Shown: piece after piece, positions 32,456 through 43,846 of the stretch
Numbering within the stretch: position 1 is the first letter of the stretch
How the letters are laid out: each line of letters opens with the position of its first letter
Source of the DNA: Streptomyces sp. CB03234
GTDB taxonomy: Bacteria > Actinomycetota > Actinomycetes > Streptomycetales > Streptomycetaceae
DNA length: 64,000 nt
Direction of reading: 5' to 3'
Assembly (NCBI RefSeq): GCF_001905885.1
Contig: NZ_LIYH01000010.1
Span: 111,782 to 175,781 of the forward strand
Position numbers and translations under genes: made by a program
The notes under the pieces: generated by a model
What the model was told of the DNA's origin: nothing
Database searches by the model: none
What the model saw: only the letters and a program-made list of their open reading frames with translations

Positions 32456-32872
32456 TCAGCAGGCGTCGCGCAGCAACTCGGTGAGGTCCTGGTCGAGGTC
32501 CAGGAACCGGTGCTCGCAGCCCGCCGGCACCAGGTGCTGGGCGCGCCGGAGGAACCGGCGCACCTCGGAGGTGCGGACGTGCACCATCGCGACACCCTCG
32601 GGGGCGTGGAACTCCACGACCGTGCGGTCGTAGCCGAAGGGCCGTACGCGTACGTCGCCGAGCCCGGCCGGCTCCTCGACGCCCGTGGCGAGCAGTTCCC
32701 GCGAGAACTCCCAGGACACCTCGACGCCCTCCAGGGTGGCCCGCGCGGGGAAGGCCATCCGCACGGCGAAGGGGTCCTCGCGGTCGTAGCGCAGTGTCGC
32801 CGAGACGGTTTCCATACGGGGCGCGGACGCGACCAGGCGGGCCTGTACGGCCTGCTCGATGACGGTGGACAA
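32456..32872 (-). CDS. SsgA-family sporulation/cell-division regulator
   Basis: 138 residues from a TTG start chosen because it gives the family N-terminus MSTVIEQAVQARLVASAP and has GGAG 6 bases upstream; an in-frame GTG at 32887 is the alternative. The core LRYDREDPFAVRMAFPARATLEGVEVSWEFSRELLATGVEEPAGLGDVRVRPFGYDRTVVEFHAPEG and the ending HRFLDLDQDLTELLRD are diagnostic of SsgA-like proteins, which steer septum placement and FtsZ recruitment in Streptomyces and relatives. The sequence resembles SsgA/SsgD more than SsgB. Divergent from the BNR-repeat gene over about 150 bp. Confidence 0.92.
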   Translation of the reverse strand: MSTVIEQAVQARLVASAPRMETVSATLRYDREDPFAVRMAFPARATLEGVEVSWEFSRELLATGVEEPAGLGDVRVRPFGYDRTVVEFHAPEGVAMVHVRTSEVRRFLRRAQHLVPAGCEHRFLDLDQDLTELLRDAC

Positions 32873-33023
32873 GGCCTGCTCCCTCACACACGGCTGCGGC
32901 GTACGCCTCCCTGACGTCAGTGAGGACGACGAAATCCGTCGCCGCGTGCATTGCCGGTCGGTGTGACCTGCGTCACTCATGCGCCCTGGACGGCCGATCC
33001 GGTGTCGGCTACGTTCCCGCGCC

Positions 33024-34100
33024 ATGACGTCCATGGGGAAGACGAGACGAGCGGTGTCGGTGGGGTTGTGCGGGGCCGCGCTGGCGGCCGCGCTGACCGC
33101 CCCGGCCCAGGCCGCTCCCACCACGGCGGGGCCCTCCTGGCAGCTGAAGGGGACCGGGACGGAGGTGCGCTTCCGGGGCCTGGCGGCCGTCAGCCGTTCC
33201 ACCGCCTGGGTGGCCGGCTCCAAGGGCACGGTGCTGCGCACCTCGGACGGCGGCCGGAGCTGGCAGAACGTGTCGCCCGCGGACGCGCGCGAGCTGGAGT
33301 TCCGCGACATCGAGGCCTTCGACGGCCGCCGTGCGGTGGTGCTGGCGATCGGGGAGGGCGAGGCGTCCCGGATCTTCCGCACCGACGACGCCGGCGCCAC
33401 CTGGACCGAATCGTTCCGCAACACCGACCCCAGGGCCTTCTACGACTGCGTCACGTTCTTCGACAGCCGGCACGGACTGGCCATGAGCGACCCGGTCGAC
33501 GGGAAGTACCGCATCCTGTCGACCGGTGACGGCGGCCGCACCTGGAAGGTGCTGCCCACCACCGGAATGCCCGCCGCGCTCCCGGGCGAGGCGGGCTTCG
33601 CGGCGAGCGGCCAGTGCCTGGTCAGCTCCGGCCCCAAGGACGTGTGGCTCGCCACCGGGGGCGGCGCCACCGCGCGCGTGCTGCACTCCTCCGACCGCGG
33701 CCTCACCTGGACGGTCGCCGAGTCGACGATCCCGGCCGGGGACCCAGCGCGCGGGGTCTTCGCCCTCGCCTTCCGTGACCGTACGCACGGCCTCGCCGTC
33801 GGCGGCGACTACCGGACGGGGCAGCCGTCGCCCCGGGTGGGAGCCGTCAGCCGGGACGGCGGGCGCACCTGGCGGCAGGCGCACACCCCGCCGCCCGCCT
33901 ACCGCTCGGGCGTGACCTGGCTCCCCCACAGCCGGTCGGCCGCCCTCGCCGTCGGCCCCACCGGCACGGACCTGACGACGGACAGCGGCCGCACCTGGCG
34001 GACCGTCGACACCGGCTCGTACGACACGGTCGACTGCGCCGCCGACTTCGGCTGCTGGGCCTCGGGAGAGAAGGGCCGGGTCGCCCGCCTGGAGGGGTAG
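33024..34100 (+). CDS. Secreted BNR/YCF48-like repeat protein
   Basis: 358 residues with a clear signal peptide (RRAVSVGLCGAALAAALTAPAQA, about residues 8-30). The rest is a beta-propeller built of BNR/sialidase-like Asp boxes: LRTSDGGRSWQNV, FRTDDAGATWTES, LSTGDGGRTWKVL, LHSSDRGLTWTVA, VSRDGGRTWRQA and LTTDSGRTWRTV. This resembles oxidoreductase-annotated or photosystem-assembly-like (YCF48) propellers, but no catalytic residues of sialidases are evident. Two cysteines near the end (VDCAADFGCW) may form a disulfide. Extracellular binding or scaffold role is possible; exact function unknown. Confidence 0.85.
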   Translation: MTSMGKTRRAVSVGLCGAALAAALTAPAQAAPTTAGPSWQLKGTGTEVRFRGLAAVSRSTAWVAGSKGTVLRTSDGGRSWQNVSPADARELEFRDIEAFDGRRAVVLAIGEGEASRIFRTDDAGATWTESFRNTDPRAFYDCVTFFDSRHGLAMSDPVDGKYRILSTGDGGRTWKVLPTTGMPAALPGEAGFAASGQCLVSSGPKDVWLATGGGATARVLHSSDRGLTWTVAESTIPAGDPARGVFALAFRDRTHGLAVGGDYRTGQPSPRVGAVSRDGGRTWRQAHTPPPAYRSGVTWLPHSRSAALAVGPTGTDLTTDSGRTWRTVDTGSYDTVDCAADFGCWASGEKGRVARLEG

Positions 34101-34230
34101 GCCCCGGCAGGGCGGCGTGCGCGCGTACGGGAGCCATGCGTGAGGGCGGCGTGCGTGCGGAAGCCGCGCGTACGGGCGGCGGCGTCGCCCGGGCAGTGGC
34201 GTGTGTCCGGTGGCCACACCCGCCCCGGCC

Positions 34231-34707
34231 TCAGGCGGCCGGGGCGCCCAGCGCGTGCCCGGCCGCGGAGCCGGCCGGCCCGTCGGCTAGGGCCGCTCGC
34301 CCCCGCCACCACGGGACGAGCTGCGCGACACCGAACGACGCCTCCACGACGAGGAACAACCACAGCACCCCCGTGGCCCCCTGCACCAGCGCATACGCCT
34401 GCCACATCGCGAACAGCACGCGGGCGGCGCCGTCGAACAGCCCGTGCGCCGGCAGCGGCCTGACGATCCGCAGGAGTGCCCAGACGACCACGACGGAACC
34501 CAGGAGGTTCGCGTACATGGTCTGGACCGGATCGATGGCGGGCAGGCCCCCGACGCCGAGGGACGAACCCAGCGACGACAGCGCTCTGTGCACCAGCGCG
34601 TAGGTCCACGGCGTGGCGAAGCCCGCCGTGATGACGAGGTCGTACCAGGCGCTCGCCCGGACGACGCGCAGATAGGTACGGCGAGAAGAGGTCAATGGAC
34701 TGATCAC
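34231..34707 (-). CDS. Four-helix integral membrane protein of unknown function
   Basis: 158 residues from GTG 34707, which has AGGAG 7 bases upstream. Predicted helices: ASAWYDLVITAGFATPWTYALVHRAL, TMYANLLGSVVVVWALLRIV, VLFAMWQAYALVQGATGVLWLFLVV and a short segment before the C-terminus. I do not recognise a characterised family. It is divergent from a MerR gene, and its promoter has the 20-bp spacer with central palindrome typical of MerR-activated genes, so expression is probably induced by that regulator's signal. Confidence 0.8.
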   Translation of the reverse strand: MISPLTSSRRTYLRVVRASAWYDLVITAGFATPWTYALVHRALSSLGSSLGVGGLPAIDPVQTMYANLLGSVVVVWALLRIVRPLPAHGLFDGAARVLFAMWQAYALVQGATGVLWLFLVVEASFGVAQLVPWWRGRAALADGPAGSAAGHALGAPAA

Positions 34708-34744
34708 GGCGAGGCTCCTGCCGGTCCGGCGACGACGACGCCTC

Positions 34745-34776
34745 ACGCTAAACAGTGGAGTACTGTCCCAGGTCAA
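34745..34776 (-). promoter_or_regulatory. MerR-type promoter with over-long spacer and palindrome
   Basis: Minus-strand -35 TTGACC (34771-34776) and -10 TAGCGT (34745-34750) are separated by 20 bp. The spacer contains ACAGT-GGAGT-ACTGT (34752-34766 on plus). Over-long spacers with a central inverted repeat are the hallmark of promoters activated by MerR-family DNA distortion. Confidence 0.7.
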
Positions 34777-34800
34777 GTCACGGGGGGACGGGGGACGTTC

Positions 34801-35166
34801 ATGCGTATCGGCGAGCTCGCCGCGCAAGCGGGTGTCTCCAAGGACACCATTCGCTTCTACGAGAGGATCGGCCTCGTCACGGGGCGACGGCTCGCCAACG
34901 GCTACCGTGACTTCCCGCCCGAGACGGTGGCCTGGCTGGCTTACGTCCGCACCGCACAGGCGCTGGGCTTCTCCCTCGCCGAGATCGCCCGGCACGGCAG
35001 GGACCTCGGTGATGCCCCCGATGCCGCCGAGGCGCTGTCGGCGCTGATGCGGGAGAAGATTCGGTTCATCGACGCCCGCATGGCCGAACTCGCCGCCCTG
35101 AGGGCCGACCTCGAAGCGCGCGTCGGCACCGGCTGCCCCTTGCGCACGGCGGACCGGGTCGGCTGA
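34801..35166 (+). CDS. MerR-family transcriptional regulator
   Basis: 121 residues. MRIGELAAQAGVSKDTIRFYERIGLV is a canonical MerR winged HTH, followed by the YRDFPPETVAWLAYVRTAQALGFSLAEIARHG wing and the dimerisation coiled coil (LMREKIRFIDARMAELAALRADLEARV). The effector part is very short and ends GTGCPLRTADRVG with a single cysteine, so the signal is not obvious; metal sensing with one Cys would need other ligands. It is divergent from the membrane-protein gene and most likely controls it through the site at 34745-34776. Confidence 0.93.
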   Translation: MRIGELAAQAGVSKDTIRFYERIGLVTGRRLANGYRDFPPETVAWLAYVRTAQALGFSLAEIARHGRDLGDAPDAAEALSALMREKIRFIDARMAELAALRADLEARVGTGCPLRTADRVG

Positions 35167-35168
35167 GC

Positions 35169-35200
35169 GTCGAGGCGTACGGCAGTCGAGGCGTACGGCA
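35169..35200 (+). repeat. Perfect tandem duplication of a 16-bp unit
   Basis: GTCGAGGCGTACGGCA occurs twice with no gap, immediately after the merR stop. No coding or hairpin role is visible; likely a replication-slippage duplication. Confidence 0.85.
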
Positions 35201-35286
35201 AGGGCGGAGGGAGCGAGTGGCGCGCCGGCCACAGGGGGCACCCCGGCGACCACCCACTGATCGCCGGTGAGCGGCGCCGCGGACCG

Positions 35287-35592
35287 CTATGCCTGGGCCG
35301 GGAGCCGCTGACGGTACGCGGCGAGCCCGGGAGCCGTCCTCGTCGCGAGGAACTCCGTTATCCGGTACGCGCACACGCCGTCGACGACGAAGGGGTCCGT
35401 CGCCGTGAGCTCCTCGATCCGCGCACGGTCGTCCCCGACGGCCAGGATGATCCCGCCGTCGCGTGGATTCTTGCGGCCGGACGCGATGAACACGCCCGAC
35501 TCGTAGTGGGAGTCGAGCCAGGCGACATGCTCCGCGAGCAGATCGTCCACCCGCTCGACGGGGCCGGTGTAGGTCAATTCCAGTACGAACAT
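35287..35592 (-). CDS. YciI-family small protein
   Basis: 101 residues: MFVLELTYTGPVERVDDLLAEHVAWLDSHYESGVFIASGRKNPRDGGIILA fits the YciI/YCII ferredoxin-like fold, with the conserved His (EHVAWL) and the second half DPFVVDGVCAYRITEF. YciI-like proteins occur as stand-alone enzymes or partners of other domains; the reaction here is not known. ATG 35592 lies 82 bp from the divergent endonuclease V gene. Confidence 0.88.
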   Translation of the reverse strand: MFVLELTYTGPVERVDDLLAEHVAWLDSHYESGVFIASGRKNPRDGGIILAVGDDRARIEELTATDPFVVDGVCAYRITEFLATRTAPGLAAYRQRLPAQA

Positions 35593-35674
35593 GCTCGCGA
35601 GGCTAGTGGGCCCCACTGACAGTCCCGGTCACCGAGCCCGGCGCCCCCCCGGCGGACATAAAGTGACCGTCACT

Positions 35675-36364
35675 ATGACGATCATCGAAAAGCCCGCCGA
35701 CTGGCCGTCCGACGAGTCCGAGGCACTGGCCGTCCAGGACGAACTGCGCGGCCGTGTCGTCCTCGACGAGCCGGGCCCGCCGCCCGGCACCGGACTGGTC
35801 ACCGGCGTCGACGTGGCCTACGACGACGAGCGCGACCTCGTCGCCGCGGCGGCCGTCGTCCTGGACGCCCGTACGCTCACCGTCGTCGAGGAGGCCACCG
35901 CCGTCGGCCGGGTCTCCTTCCCGTACGTCCCCGGCCTCCTCGCCTTCCGCGAGATACCGACCGTGCTGGCCGCGCTCGACGCCCTCCGCGGCGGCCCGGG
36001 ACTGGTGGTGTGCGACGGCTACGGCCAGGCCCACCCGCGCCGCTTCGGCCTCGCCAGCCACCTCGGCGTCCTCACCGGACTGCCCGTGATCGGCGTCGCC
36101 AAGAACCCGTTCACCTTCTCCTACGAGCCTCCCGCCCCCGAGCGCGGGGCATCCAGCCCCCTGGTCGCGGACGGCGAGGAGGTCGGCCGGGCGCTGCGCA
36201 CCCAGGCGGCCGTCAAGCCGGTCTTCGTCTCGGTCGGCCACCGCGTCACCCTCGACAACGCCCGCGCCCACACCCTGCACCTGACGCCCCGCTACCGCAT
36301 CCCGGAAACCACCCGCCGCGCGGACGCCCTGTGCCGACGCGCCCTCAAGGAGGCAACGGCATGA
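35675..36364 (+). CDS. nfi: Endonuclease V (deoxyribonuclease V)
   Basis: 229 residues. The metal and substrate residues known from the E. coli enzyme are visible: Asp46 in VTGVDVAYDDE, Glu93 in YVPGLLAFREIP (with the strand-wedging PYVPG segment) and Asp114 in VVCDGYGQAHPRRFGLA. The enzyme cuts DNA next to deaminated purines such as hypoxanthine. A TAAAGT hexamer lies about 11 bases before ATG 35675, consistent with a leaderless message; GTG 35663 is an alternative start. Its stop overlaps the next gene's start (ATGA at 36361-36364). Confidence 0.93.
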   Translation: MTIIEKPADWPSDESEALAVQDELRGRVVLDEPGPPPGTGLVTGVDVAYDDERDLVAAAAVVLDARTLTVVEEATAVGRVSFPYVPGLLAFREIPTVLAALDALRGGPGLVVCDGYGQAHPRRFGLASHLGVLTGLPVIGVAKNPFTFSYEPPAPERGASSPLVADGEEVGRALRTQAAVKPVFVSVGHRVTLDNARAHTLHLTPRYRIPETTRRADALCRRALKEATA

Positions 36365-36738
36365 TCGGCCGGCTCCAGTGCACGGTCCTGGACTGCCCCG
36401 ACGTCCTGGTCCTGGCCCGCTTCTACCAGGGGCTGCTCGGCGGCGAGGTCAACCGCCCGGACCCCCGCTGGTCACTCGACACGGACTGGGCGACCCTCCA
36501 CCTGGACGACGGACAGGTGCTGGCCTTCCAGCGGGCCGACCCCTACCATCCGCCCACCTGGCCCGACCCGGCGCGCCCCCAGCAGTTCCACCTGGACGTC
36601 GGCGTGCCCGACCTCGCGCGGGCGGGAGCGGACGTCCTCGCCCTGGGCGCCGCACCGCTGGACGACGGGGACCCCGCCCGTGGCTGGCACGTCTACGCCG
36701 ACCCGGCGGGGCACCCCTTCTGTCTCGTACGCCACTGA
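36361..36738 (+). CDS. Small VOC/glyoxalase-fold protein
   Basis: 125 residues, a single vicinal-oxygen-chelate domain: LQCTVLDCPDVLVLARFYQGLLGGEV, then QQFHLDVGVPDLARAGADVLALGA and WHVYADPAGHPFCLV. This subgroup is common in actinobacteria and often annotated as glyoxalase; substrate unknown. Start is set by the ATGA overlap with endonuclease V, so the two are co-translated. Convergent with the next gene at 14 bp. Confidence 0.9.
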   Translation: MIGRLQCTVLDCPDVLVLARFYQGLLGGEVNRPDPRWSLDTDWATLHLDDGQVLAFQRADPYHPPTWPDPARPQQFHLDVGVPDLARAGADVLALGAAPLDDGDPARGWHVYADPAGHPFCLVRH

Positions 36739-36752
36739 GTGCGCCGCCGGCC

Positions 36753-37943
<1,191 letters not shown>

Positions 37944-38043
37944 GCAGCCCTCCGCCGTCCGCGCCGTTGTCGGAGGCAGAGGCTAGCGTGCGGGATGAGG
38001 AGCGATGACCCGGGTGTCCTTTCCAAGCGCTTGTCCACAGGTC

Positions 38044-38088
38044 TTGTGCGGAGTGGAACACGTTCTTAGCATCATTGCTGTTACAGCA
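38044..38088 (+). promoter_or_regulatory. Promoter and operator-like palindrome of the beta-oxidation operon
   Basis: -35 TTGTGC (38044-38049), 17-bp spacer, -10 TAGCAT (38067-38072). Transcription would start near 38079, inside the palindrome TGCTGT-T-ACAGCA (38076-38088). A second small palindrome, TGTG-T-CACA, follows at 38091-38099. A repressor bound at +1 would block initiation; its gene is not in the window or not identifiable. Confidence 0.55.
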
Positions 38089-38113
38089 GTTGTGTCACAG
38101 TGCTGGGGGTTTG

Positions 38114-39256
38114 ATGGCAGCGACAGGCAACGGCCCGCTCGCCGGGGTGCGCGTGGTCGAGCTGGCGGGTATCGGGCCCGGCCCGTTCGCCGCCATGCTC
38201 CTGGGCGACCTGGGCGCCGACGTCGTACGGGTCGACCGGCCCGGCGGCGCCGGACTCGCGATCGATCCGGCGTACGACCTCACCAACCGCAACAAACGCT
38301 CCGTGCTCATCGACCTCAAGGCGGACGGCGGCCCCGAGCGCGTCCTGGACCTCGTCGAGCGCGCCGACATCCTCATCGAGGGATATCGCCCCGGCGTCGC
38401 CGAACGCCTCGGGGTCGGGCCGGGGGAGTGCCTGGCCCGCAACCCGAAGCTGGTCTACGGGCGGATGACCGGCTGGGGACAGGAAGGCCCGCTCGCCCCG
38501 CGGGCCGGGCACGACATCGCGTACATCGCCATCACCGGCACCCTGTCCATGATCGGCAAGGCCGGTGAGCCGCCGACCGTCCCGGCCAATCTCGTCGGCG
38601 ACTACGCCGGAGGCTCGCTCTATCTGGTCGTCGGCGTTCTCGCCGCGCTGCACCACGCGCGCGTGGAGGGCGGTGGCGGCCAGGTCGTCGACGCGGCGAT
38701 CACCGACGGGACCGCCCACCTCGCCACGATGATCCACGGCATGATGGCCGCGGGCGGCTGGCAGGACCGGCGCGGCGCCAACCTTCTGGACGGCGGCTGC
38801 CCCTTCTACGGCACCTATGAGACGGCCGACGGCCAGTACATGGCGGTGGGCGCGCTGGAGCAGCAGTTCTACGACGAGTTCGTCCGCCTGCTCGGCATCA
38901 CGGACATGGCCCCCCTCCGCAAGGACTTCGCCCGCTGGGGCGAGCTGCGCGCCGCCGTCACCGAGCGCTTCAAGGAGAAGACCCGCGCCGAGTGGACGGC
39001 CGTCTTCGAGGGCTCCGACGCCTGCGTCGCCCCCGTCCTGTCGCTGCGCGAGGCGCCCGCCCACCCGCACCTCGCCGCGCGCGGCACCTTCACCGACCAC
39101 GGCGGGATCACCCAGCCCGCCCCCGCGCCCCGTTTCTCCGCGACGCCCGGCTCGCTGACCCGGCCGCCCGCCCAGCCGGGCGCCGACACCGACGACGTCG
39201 CCCGGGACTGGGACGTACCCAGCATCCACAGCGACCACGACAGGGGGACCAGGTGA
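38114..39256 (+). CDS. CaiB/BaiF-family alpha-methylacyl-CoA racemase
   Basis: 380 residues. The start GVRVVELAGIGPGPFAAMLLGDLGADVVRVDRP is the family N-terminus. Active-site residues of alpha-methylacyl-CoA racemase are in place: His133 in AGHDIAYIAITG and Asp163 in VGDYAGGSLYLVVG; racemases have this His/Asp pair while CoA-transferases use a different Asp. The enzyme inverts the 2-methyl stereocentre so that branched acyl-CoAs can enter beta-oxidation. It is the first gene of a four-gene operon; its stop overlaps the next start (GTGA at 39253-39256). Confidence 0.92.
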   Translation: MAATGNGPLAGVRVVELAGIGPGPFAAMLLGDLGADVVRVDRPGGAGLAIDPAYDLTNRNKRSVLIDLKADGGPERVLDLVERADILIEGYRPGVAERLGVGPGECLARNPKLVYGRMTGWGQEGPLAPRAGHDIAYIAITGTLSMIGKAGEPPTVPANLVGDYAGGSLYLVVGVLAALHHARVEGGGGQVVDAAITDGTAHLATMIHGMMAAGGWQDRRGANLLDGGCPFYGTYETADGQYMAVGALEQQFYDEFVRLLGITDMAPLRKDFARWGELRAAVTERFKEKTRAEWTAVFEGSDACVAPVLSLREAPAHPHLAARGTFTDHGGITQPAPAPRFSATPGSLTRPPAQPGADTDDVARDWDVPSIHSDHDRGTR

Positions 39257-40395
39257 AGCGCCGGATCTTCCAGCCCGAACACGACGCGTTCCGCGAGACC
39301 GTCCGCACCTTCCTCACCAAGGAGGTCCTCCCGCACTACGAGCAGTGGGAGAAGGACGGCATCGTCCCCCGCGACGCCTGGCTCGCGGCCGGCCGCCAGG
39401 GCCTGCTCGGCATCGCCGTCCCCGAGGAGTACGGAGGCGGCGGCACCACCGACTTCCGCTACAGCACCGTCCTCGCCGAGGAGTTCACCCGCGCGGGCGC
39501 CCCGGGGCTCGCCATCGGCCTGCACAACGACGTCATCGGCCCCTACCTCACCTCGCTCTCCACCGACGAGCAGAAGCGGCGCTGGCTGCCGGGCTTCTGC
39601 ACCGGCGAGATCATCACCGCCATCGCCATGACCGAGCCCGGCGCCGGGTCCGACCTCCAGGGCATCCGCACCACCGCCGAGGACAAGGGCGACCACTGGC
39701 TGCTCAACGGCTCCAAGACCTTCATCTCCAACGGCATCCTCGCCGACCTAGTGATCGTCGTCGCCAGGACCACCCCCGAGGGCGGTGCGCACGGCCTGTC
39801 CCTCCTGGTCGTCGAACGCGGCATGGACGGCTTCGAGCGCGGCCGCAACCTGGACAAGATCGGCCAGAAGTCCCAGGACACGGCCGAGCTGTTCTTCCAC
39901 GACGTACGCGTCCCCAAGGACAACCTCCTCGGCGAGCTGAACGGCGCGTTCGTCCACCTGATGACCAACCTCGCGCAGGAGCGGCTGAGCATCGCGGTCG
40001 CCGGCATCGCCGCCGCCGAGCACCTGCTGGAGATCACCACGGCGTACGTGAAGGAGCGCGAGGCGTTCGGGCGGTCGCTCGCCAGGCTCCAGCACATCCG
40101 CTTCGAGATCGCGGAGATGGCCACCGAATGCGCCGTCACACGCGCGTTCCTCGACCGCTGCATCACCGACCACACGAACGGGGAACTCGACGCCGTTCAC
40201 GCCTCCATGGCCAAGTGGTGGGCCACCGAACTGCAGAAGCGGGTCGCCGACCGCTGCCTGCAGCTGCACGGCGGCTACGGCTACATGGCCGAATACCCGG
40301 TCGCCAGGGCCTACACCGATGGCCGGATCCAGACCATTTACGGCGGTACGACCGAAATCATGAAGGAAATCATCGGCCGTTCCCTGCTCGGCTGA
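39253..40395 (+). CDS. Acyl-CoA dehydrogenase (long-chain type)
   Basis: 380 residues from GTG 39253 (GTGA overlap). FAD-binding motifs are AIAMTEPGAGSDLQGI and WLLNGSKTFISNG; the C-terminal domain has VKEREAFGRSL and LHGGYGYMAEYPVARAYTDGRIQTIYGGTTEI. Where medium-chain enzymes carry the catalytic Glu (YEG) this protein has YGG. The base is more likely Glu243 in LAQERLSIA, the position used in long-chain acyl-CoA dehydrogenase. It introduces the alpha-beta double bond in the first oxidation step, acting after the racemase. Confidence 0.94.
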   Translation: MKRRIFQPEHDAFRETVRTFLTKEVLPHYEQWEKDGIVPRDAWLAAGRQGLLGIAVPEEYGGGGTTDFRYSTVLAEEFTRAGAPGLAIGLHNDVIGPYLTSLSTDEQKRRWLPGFCTGEIITAIAMTEPGAGSDLQGIRTTAEDKGDHWLLNGSKTFISNGILADLVIVVARTTPEGGAHGLSLLVVERGMDGFERGRNLDKIGQKSQDTAELFFHDVRVPKDNLLGELNGAFVHLMTNLAQERLSIAVAGIAAAEHLLEITTAYVKEREAFGRSLARLQHIRFEIAEMATECAVTRAFLDRCITDHTNGELDAVHASMAKWWATELQKRVADRCLQLHGGYGYMAEYPVARAYTDGRIQTIYGGTTEIMKEIIGRSLLG

Positions 40396-40418
40396 CCCCT
40401 CCCTGAAAGGCTTGCCCA

Positions 40419-41633
<1,215 letters not shown>

Positions 41634-41674
41634 CCCCGTCCTTTCCCGCACGGCCTTACGGAGTAGCCACAGCC

Positions 41675-43846
41675 ATGAGCCAGTCCACCACCATCCGCTG
41701 GGAACAGGACGAGACCGGCGTCGTCACCCTCGTCCTCGACGACCCCGACCAGTCCGCCAACACCATGAACCAGGCCTTCAGGACCTCGATCGCGGCCGTC
41801 GCCGACCGCGCCGAGGCCGAGAAGGACTCCATCCGGGGCATCATCTACACCTCCGCCAAGAAGACCTTCTTCGCGGGCGGCGACCTCAAGGACATGATGA
41901 AGGCCGGGCCCGCCGACGCCCCGCACGTCTTCGAAGCCTCCACGGAGATCAAGCGGTCCCTGCGCCGCATCGAGACCCTCGGCAAGCCGGTCGTCGCCGC
42001 CATCAACGGCGCCGCCCTCGGCGGCGGGTACGAGATCGCCCTCGCCTCCCACCACCGCATCGCCCTCGACGCGCCCGGCTCCAAGATCGGCCTGCCCGAG
42101 GTCACCCTCGGCCTCCTCCCCGGCGGCGGTGGCGTCACCCGTACCGTACGCCTCATGGGCATCGCCGACGCCCTGCTGAAGGTGCTCCTCCAGGGCACCC
42201 AGTACCCGCCTCAGCGGGCCCTGGAGAACGGCCTGGTCCATGAAGTGGCCGCCACCCAGGAGGAGATGCTCGCCAAGGCGAGGGCGTTCATCGACGCGCA
42301 CCCCGAGTCGCAGCAGCCCTGGGACGTCCCCGGCTACAAGATCCCCGGCGGCACCCCGGCGCACCCCAAGTTCGCGGCCAACCTGCCGGCCTTCCCGGCC
42401 AACCTGAAGAAGCAGCTGAACGGCGCCCCCTACCCTGCACCCCGCAACATCCTCGCGGCTGCCGTCGAAGGCTCCCAGGTCGACTTCGAGACCGCGCTGA
42501 CCATCGAGGCGCGGTACTTCACCGAGCTGGTCACCGGCCAGACCGCGAAGAACATGATCCAGGCGTTCTTCTTCGACCTTCAGGCGGTCAACTCCGGCGC
42601 CAGCCGCCCCCAGGGCATCGAACCCCGCCAGGTCCGCAAGGTCGCCGTCCTCGGCGCGGGCATGATGGGCGCGGGCATCGCGTACTCCTGCGCCAAGGCG
42701 GGCATCGAGGTCGTCCTGAAGGACGTGTCGGCCGAGGCGGCGCAGAAGGGCAAGGCGTACTCCGTCAAGCTGCTCGACAAGGCGCTGGCCCGGGGCCGTA
42801 CGACCGAGGCCAAGCGCGACGCGCTGCTGGCCCGCATCACGCCGACCGCCGACCCCGCCGACCTGGCCGGCTGCGACGCCGTCATCGAGGCCGTCTTCGA
42901 GGACACGGCGCTCAAGCACAAGGTGTTCCAGGAGATCCAGGACATCGTCGAGCCCGACGCGCTGCTCTGCTCCAACACCTCCACCCTCCCGATCACGCTC
43001 CTCGCGGAGGGCGTCGAGCGCCCGGCCGACTTCATCGGCCTGCACTTCTTCTCACCGGTCGACAAGATGCCGCTCGTCGAGATCATCAAGGGCGAGCGGA
43101 CCGGCGACGAGGCACTCGCGCGCGCCTTCGACCTCGTACGGCAGATCAACAAGACGCCGATCGTCGTCAACGACTCGCGTGGCTTCTTCACCTCCCGCGT
43201 CATCGGCCAGTTCATCAACGAGGGCGTGGCGCTGGTCGGCGAGGGCGTGGAGCCCGCGTCCATCGAGCAGGCGGCGGCACAGGCCGGCTACCCGGCCAAG
43301 GTGCTGTCCCTGATGGACGAGCTGACCCTCACCCTCCCGCGCAAGATCCGTAACGAGACGCGGCGGGCCGTCGAGGAGGCGGGCGGCACCTGGCAGGAGC
43401 ACCCGGCGGACGCGGTGATCGACCGGATGGTCGACGAGTTCGGCCGCACCGGCCGCAGCGGCGGGGCGGGCTTCTACGACTACGACGACGAGGGCAAGCG
43501 CCAGGGCCTGTGGCCCGGCCTGCGCGAGCACTTCTCGAAGCCCGAGGCCGCCGTCCCCTTCGACGACATGAAGGAGCGGATGCTGTTCTCCGAGGCGCTG
43601 GACACCGTCCGCTGCCTGGAGGAGGGCGTCCTCACCTCGGTCGCCGACGCCAACATCGGCTCCATCATGGGCATCGGCTTCCCCGCGTGGACCGGCGGTG
43701 TGCTCCAGTACATCAACGGCTACGAGGGCGGCCTGCCCGGCTTCGTCGCGCGGGCGCGGGAGCTGGCCGCGCGGTACGGGGAGCGGTTCCAGCCGCCGGC
43801 GCTGCTGGTGGAGAAGGCGGAGCGGGGCGGGACGTTCAGCGACTGA
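41675..43846 (+). CDS. fadB: FadB-like enoyl-CoA hydratase / 3-hydroxyacyl-CoA dehydrogenase
   Basis: 723 residues. The hydratase half (1 to about 300) contains KKTFFAGGDLKDM and IGLPEVTLGLLPGGGGVTRTVRLMG. The NAD-binding half starts at VRKVAVLGAGMMGAGIAYSCAKAG (about 320), with SNTSTLPI, the catalytic His in GLHFFSPVDKMPLVEII, and the C-terminal VNDSRGFFTSRVIGQFINEGVAL. It performs hydration and the second oxidation of beta-oxidation. Last gene of the operon; its final 11 bp overlap the convergent hexapeptide-repeat gene. Confidence 0.95.
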   Translation: MSQSTTIRWEQDETGVVTLVLDDPDQSANTMNQAFRTSIAAVADRAEAEKDSIRGIIYTSAKKTFFAGGDLKDMMKAGPADAPHVFEASTEIKRSLRRIETLGKPVVAAINGAALGGGYEIALASHHRIALDAPGSKIGLPEVTLGLLPGGGGVTRTVRLMGIADALLKVLLQGTQYPPQRALENGLVHEVAATQEEMLAKARAFIDAHPESQQPWDVPGYKIPGGTPAHPKFAANLPAFPANLKKQLNGAPYPAPRNILAAAVEGSQVDFETALTIEARYFTELVTGQTAKNMIQAFFFDLQAVNSGASRPQGIEPRQVRKVAVLGAGMMGAGIAYSCAKAGIEVVLKDVSAEAAQKGKAYSVKLLDKALARGRTTEAKRDALLARITPTADPADLAGCDAVIEAVFEDTALKHKVFQEIQDIVEPDALLCSNTSTLPITLLAEGVERPADFIGLHFFSPVDKMPLVEIIKGERTGDEALARAFDLVRQINKTPIVVNDSRGFFTSRVIGQFINEGVALVGEGVEPASIEQAAAQAGYPAKVLSLMDELTLTLPRKIRNETRRAVEEAGGTWQEHPADAVIDRMVDEFGRTGRSGGAGFYDYDDEGKRQGLWPGLREHFSKPEAAVPFDDMKERMLFSEALDTVRCLEEGVLTSVADANIGSIMGIGFPAWTGGVLQYINGYEGGLPGFVARARELAARYGERFQPPALLVEKAERGGTFSD

